The notes below the pieces were generated by a model. The model saw only the letters and a program-made list of their open reading frames with translations. It was not told where the DNA came from and searched no databases. A stretch of 64,000 nt of DNA from Candidatus Zhuqueibacterota bacterium (GTDB taxonomy: Bacteria; Zhuqueibacterota; Zhuqueibacteria; Oceanimicrobiales; Oceanimicrobiaceae): assembly GCA_029262055.1 (NCBI GenBank), contig JAJDAD010000057.1:1-64000 (forward strand), given 5' to 3'. Below, one piece after another: positions 61,868 through 64,000 of the stretch. Each line of letters opens with the position of its first letter. The stretch's first letter is position 1. A program made the position numbers and the translations under genes.

Positions 61868-62479
61868 TTAGTCCGTAAAGTTCTCACTTAAGCCATTCAC
61901 TACGCGGCCTGCAAGAAAATCTTGCTGATTGTTCAGCATTTTCAATGCAGGATGGGGAGCAACAATATTGTAGTTTTCCTTCAATATGGCCTGTAATCCT
62001 GCAATGACTCCAAAGTAGGGATTTGTCTCCTGCTTCTTAAAGCCGGCTGTGATTTTCTCAAGGGCAGGCAGCAAGTAGCTTTTCGCGAATTCGTGGGCAT
62101 CTTCCGGCTCCAGATATGTCAGCAGGTTCAGGCAGTTGCTGATGTGGTCCGGCAGCTCCCCTGATTCCGGCAGATTCTCTTCGGTCAGTGATTGCCGCAT
62201 TTGTACCAAAAACTCGCCGCGTCTGTAATCCTCACCATACAGGTGCCAACCGACTTCCAAGCAACAGGCCGCATTCATATCGAATGTGCTGGTAAACAAT
62301 TCTTCAACATCACTGTATTTTGCCACTTGTACAAATTCAACAAACCCCGTGAGTTTGCCAATGTCCCCTGATTGTCTGGCAAGTGCTTCCTGCAAAAACG
62401 TCACGTCTGCCTGCATGTCAATATCCGGGTAAGACAACAGACGTGCGAAGCGGACGAAGACCTCATTGTCATAAATCAT
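61868..62479 (-). CDS. narJ: Nitrate reductase assembly chaperone
   Basis: A 203-residue helical protein of the TorD/NarJ family (FARLLSYPDIDMQADVTFLQ, DVEELFTSTFDMNAACCLEV, SGELPDHISNCLNLLTYLEP). It helps insert the molybdenum cofactor into NarG and is not part of the finished enzyme. The three-base gap to narH and the four-base gap to narI indicate an operon. Confidence 0.9.
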   Translation of the reverse strand: MIYDNEVFVRFARLLSYPDIDMQADVTFLQEALARQSGDIGKLTGFVEFVQVAKYSDVEELFTSTFDMNAACCLEVGWHLYGEDYRRGEFLVQMRQSLTEENLPESGELPDHISNCLNLLTYLEPEDAHEFAKSYLLPALEKITAGFKKQETNPYFGVIAGLQAILKENYNIVAPHPALKMLNNQQDFLAGRVVNGLSENFTD

Positions 62480-62482
62480 GAT

Positions 62483-63973
62483 CTACGCCCCTCTCTCCGG
62501 CTCTTCCCGCAGCCCAAATCCAACCGATTGCTTGTACTCCAGCGGATCTTTCATCATTTCGATGGCTTCTTCCCGGTTAGACGGTGGGATGACAAATCGC
62601 TCATCAAAGGTGCAAAGCGAAGTTAAGTTGTAGATGCCCTCAGCCTCTTCGATCGAACAGTCTGCTTCGATGAGCATCTTCTTCGCGGCTTCCATCGCAA
62701 TATCTCCGACCGTTACAGCACGCCGGTATTGCCTAACCGCCATCTGCTTTTTCAGGGCGTAACGCAGCTTGCCGGTGTTGCCGGCAGAGAAGAGGTTCGC
62801 CAAAAACTCCATAGGCACACGCGCCTTGTCAAAGTCGGGAAACAGGCCTTCATTCATATTTTTCTTCGCATCGCCGTCCATGGTGGTCATAACCGGCAAC
62901 ATGGGTGGCACATAAAACAACATGGGCAACGTGCGGTATTCGATGTGAGGCGGTAGCGCAATACCCCATTCTTTGACAAACTTATAAACCGGAGACTTTT
63001 GCGCTGCTTCGATGACATGGTCATGCAGACCGTTTGACTGTGCACCTCTGATGACTTCCGGATCATGCGGGTCCAAAACCATGGCACGGTGTGCTTCCAC
63101 CAACTCGTCATCTGGTGTGTTGGCAACATCCTCGATCATGTCGGCGTCATAAAGCAGGACGCCAAGATAGCGAATGCGTCCGACACAAGAATGAAAGCAT
63201 GCCGGGGCCTGTCCGGATTCGATGCGCGGAAAACAGAGAATACACTTTTCAGATTTTCCAGTCTGCCAGTTGTAGTAGGTTTTCTTATAAGGACAGGCAG
63301 CAACGCAGGAGCGCCAACCCCGGCAATTCTCCTGGTCAATCAGCACGATGCCGTCTTCGCCGCGTTTGTAGAGTGCACCCGAAGGACAGGAGGCCACGCA
63401 ACTCGGGTTAAGACAGTGGTTACAAATCCTCGGGAAATAAAAGAAGACCAATCGTTCGATGGCAAACAACTGTGCTTTCTGCTCTGCCGTAAGATTTTTA
63501 AAGTTGGGATCGTTTTGAGCGTAAACCGGAGAGCCACTCAGGTCATCATCCCAATTGGGTCCGGCCTCGATGTCCATGGGATTGCCGGTGACCATGGAAA
63601 CAGGCCTCGCAGTCGGTTGATCATTGCCTTCCGGTGCGTTGAACAGCTCGTCGTATTTGTAAGTCCAGGGTTCGTAATAGTCGTTCATGCTTGGCTGATG
63701 CGGGTGATGAAAAATATTGGAAACGACGCGTCCCTTGCCGGTGGACCTCAGATTTATGGAGCCATTTTTTTTCTCCCAACCACCTTTATACTTTTCCTGA
63801 TCTTCCCACTTTGTCGGGAAACCGGTGCCGGGTTTGGTCTCCACATTGTTCCACCACATGTACTCGGTGCCTTTGCGGTCGGTCCAAATATTCTTGCAAG
63901 CGATGCTACAAGTATGGCAACCGATACACTTGTCCAGATGAAAAACCATTGAGATTTGCGACCTGACATCCAT
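62483..63973 (-). CDS. narH: Nitrate reductase beta subunit
   Basis: A 496-residue iron-sulfur protein with four cysteine groups (DKCIGCHTCSIACKN, FPRICNHCLNPSCVASCPSG, QENCRGWRSCVAACPYKKTY, KCILCFPRIESGQAPACFHS). The W in RGWRSC replaces the fourth Cys, as is normal for the [3Fe-4S] centre of NarH. It carries electrons from NarI to NarG. narG should lie upstream, beyond 64000. ATG at 63971-63973. Confidence 0.95.
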   Translation of the reverse strand: MDVRSQISMVFHLDKCIGCHTCSIACKNIWTDRKGTEYMWWNNVETKPGTGFPTKWEDQEKYKGGWEKKNGSINLRSTGKGRVVSNIFHHPHQPSMNDYYEPWTYKYDELFNAPEGNDQPTARPVSMVTGNPMDIEAGPNWDDDLSGSPVYAQNDPNFKNLTAEQKAQLFAIERLVFFYFPRICNHCLNPSCVASCPSGALYKRGEDGIVLIDQENCRGWRSCVAACPYKKTYYNWQTGKSEKCILCFPRIESGQAPACFHSCVGRIRYLGVLLYDADMIEDVANTPDDELVEAHRAMVLDPHDPEVIRGAQSNGLHDHVIEAAQKSPVYKFVKEWGIALPPHIEYRTLPMLFYVPPMLPVMTTMDGDAKKNMNEGLFPDFDKARVPMEFLANLFSAGNTGKLRYALKKQMAVRQYRRAVTVGDIAMEAAKKMLIEADCSIEEAEGIYNLTSLCTFDERFVIPPSNREEAIEMMKDPLEYKQSVGFGLREEPERGA

Positions 63974-64000
63974 TATGCTATCCTTTATGATTGCTCATGA

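Noticed and set aside
1-64000. CRISPR array
   Set aside because: No regularly spaced direct repeats were seen. The repeated segments are VR/TR, REP palindromes and att-like copies.

Overview
The window most likely comes from the chromosome of a Gram-negative bacterium of the Fibrobacterota-Chlorobiota-Bacteroidota (FCB) assemblage, perhaps a KSB1/Calditrichota/Ignavibacteria-like lineage. Evidence: two large secreted proteins end in the type IX-type sorting domain (NYPNPFNP motif); there is a complete alternative complex III operon (actABCDEF); a DUF6503-type lipoprotein and DUF2911/TPR proteins are present. The lineage is inferred, because no rRNA is present. A nar operon and two NarK transporters indicate nitrate respiration.

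Layout. 1-2.2 kb: the start of larE (cut by the window edge), a nickel permease, a CDF metal exporter and DUF2164. 2.4-6.9 kb: a MacB-type ABC/adaptor operon. 7.1-8.5 kb: an M28 peptidase. 8.7-13.5 kb: a metal (probably zinc) uptake operon, divergent from folE2 (13.9-14.9 kb). 15-17.3 kb: thrS, tRNA-His and tRNA-Glu. 17.3-31.2 kb: a 13.8-kb accessory island bounded by a 20-bp repeat of the tRNA-Glu 3' end. 31.6-40 kb: a LuxR-type response regulator, a pseudo-receiver, an FnIII protein, very small proteins, KH and RRM RNA-binding proteins and secreted TPR proteins. 40.9-47.3 kb: two large exported multidomain proteins. 47.4-49.7 kb: a short integron-like cassette array with three convincing attC sites and no integrase in the window. 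50.2-57.8 kb: alternative complex III. 57.8-64 kb: two narK genes and narI, narJ, narH.

The island is the highlight. It carries a diversity-generating retroelement (DGR): a DGR-type reverse transcriptase, an Avd accessory protein, a 118-bp template repeat (TR) and three variable repeats (VRs). Each VR forms the 3' end of a ~1,060-1,110-residue protein with a distinct N-terminal domain, a NACHT (STAND) NTPase and a C-terminal FGE-sulfatase/C-type-lectin fold. By eye, all 39 substitutions between the TR and the VRs fall on adenines of the TR coding strand. This is the signature of adenine-directed mutagenic retrohoming. One VR also carries a 1-nt insertion that shifts the frame of its gene's last residues. 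The genes look like a set of hypermutable ligand sensors wired to STAND switches, resembling conflict or self-recognition systems. Debris in the island (a truncated avd, a methyltransferase fragment, a frameshifted REP-associated transposase between palindromes) shows repeated rearrangement.

The cassette array holds a methyltransferase, a tiny basic protein with a paralogue elsewhere in the window, and a deoxyribosyltransferase-like protein of a type often linked to defence. All functions are inferred from sequence read by eye; no database search was possible.
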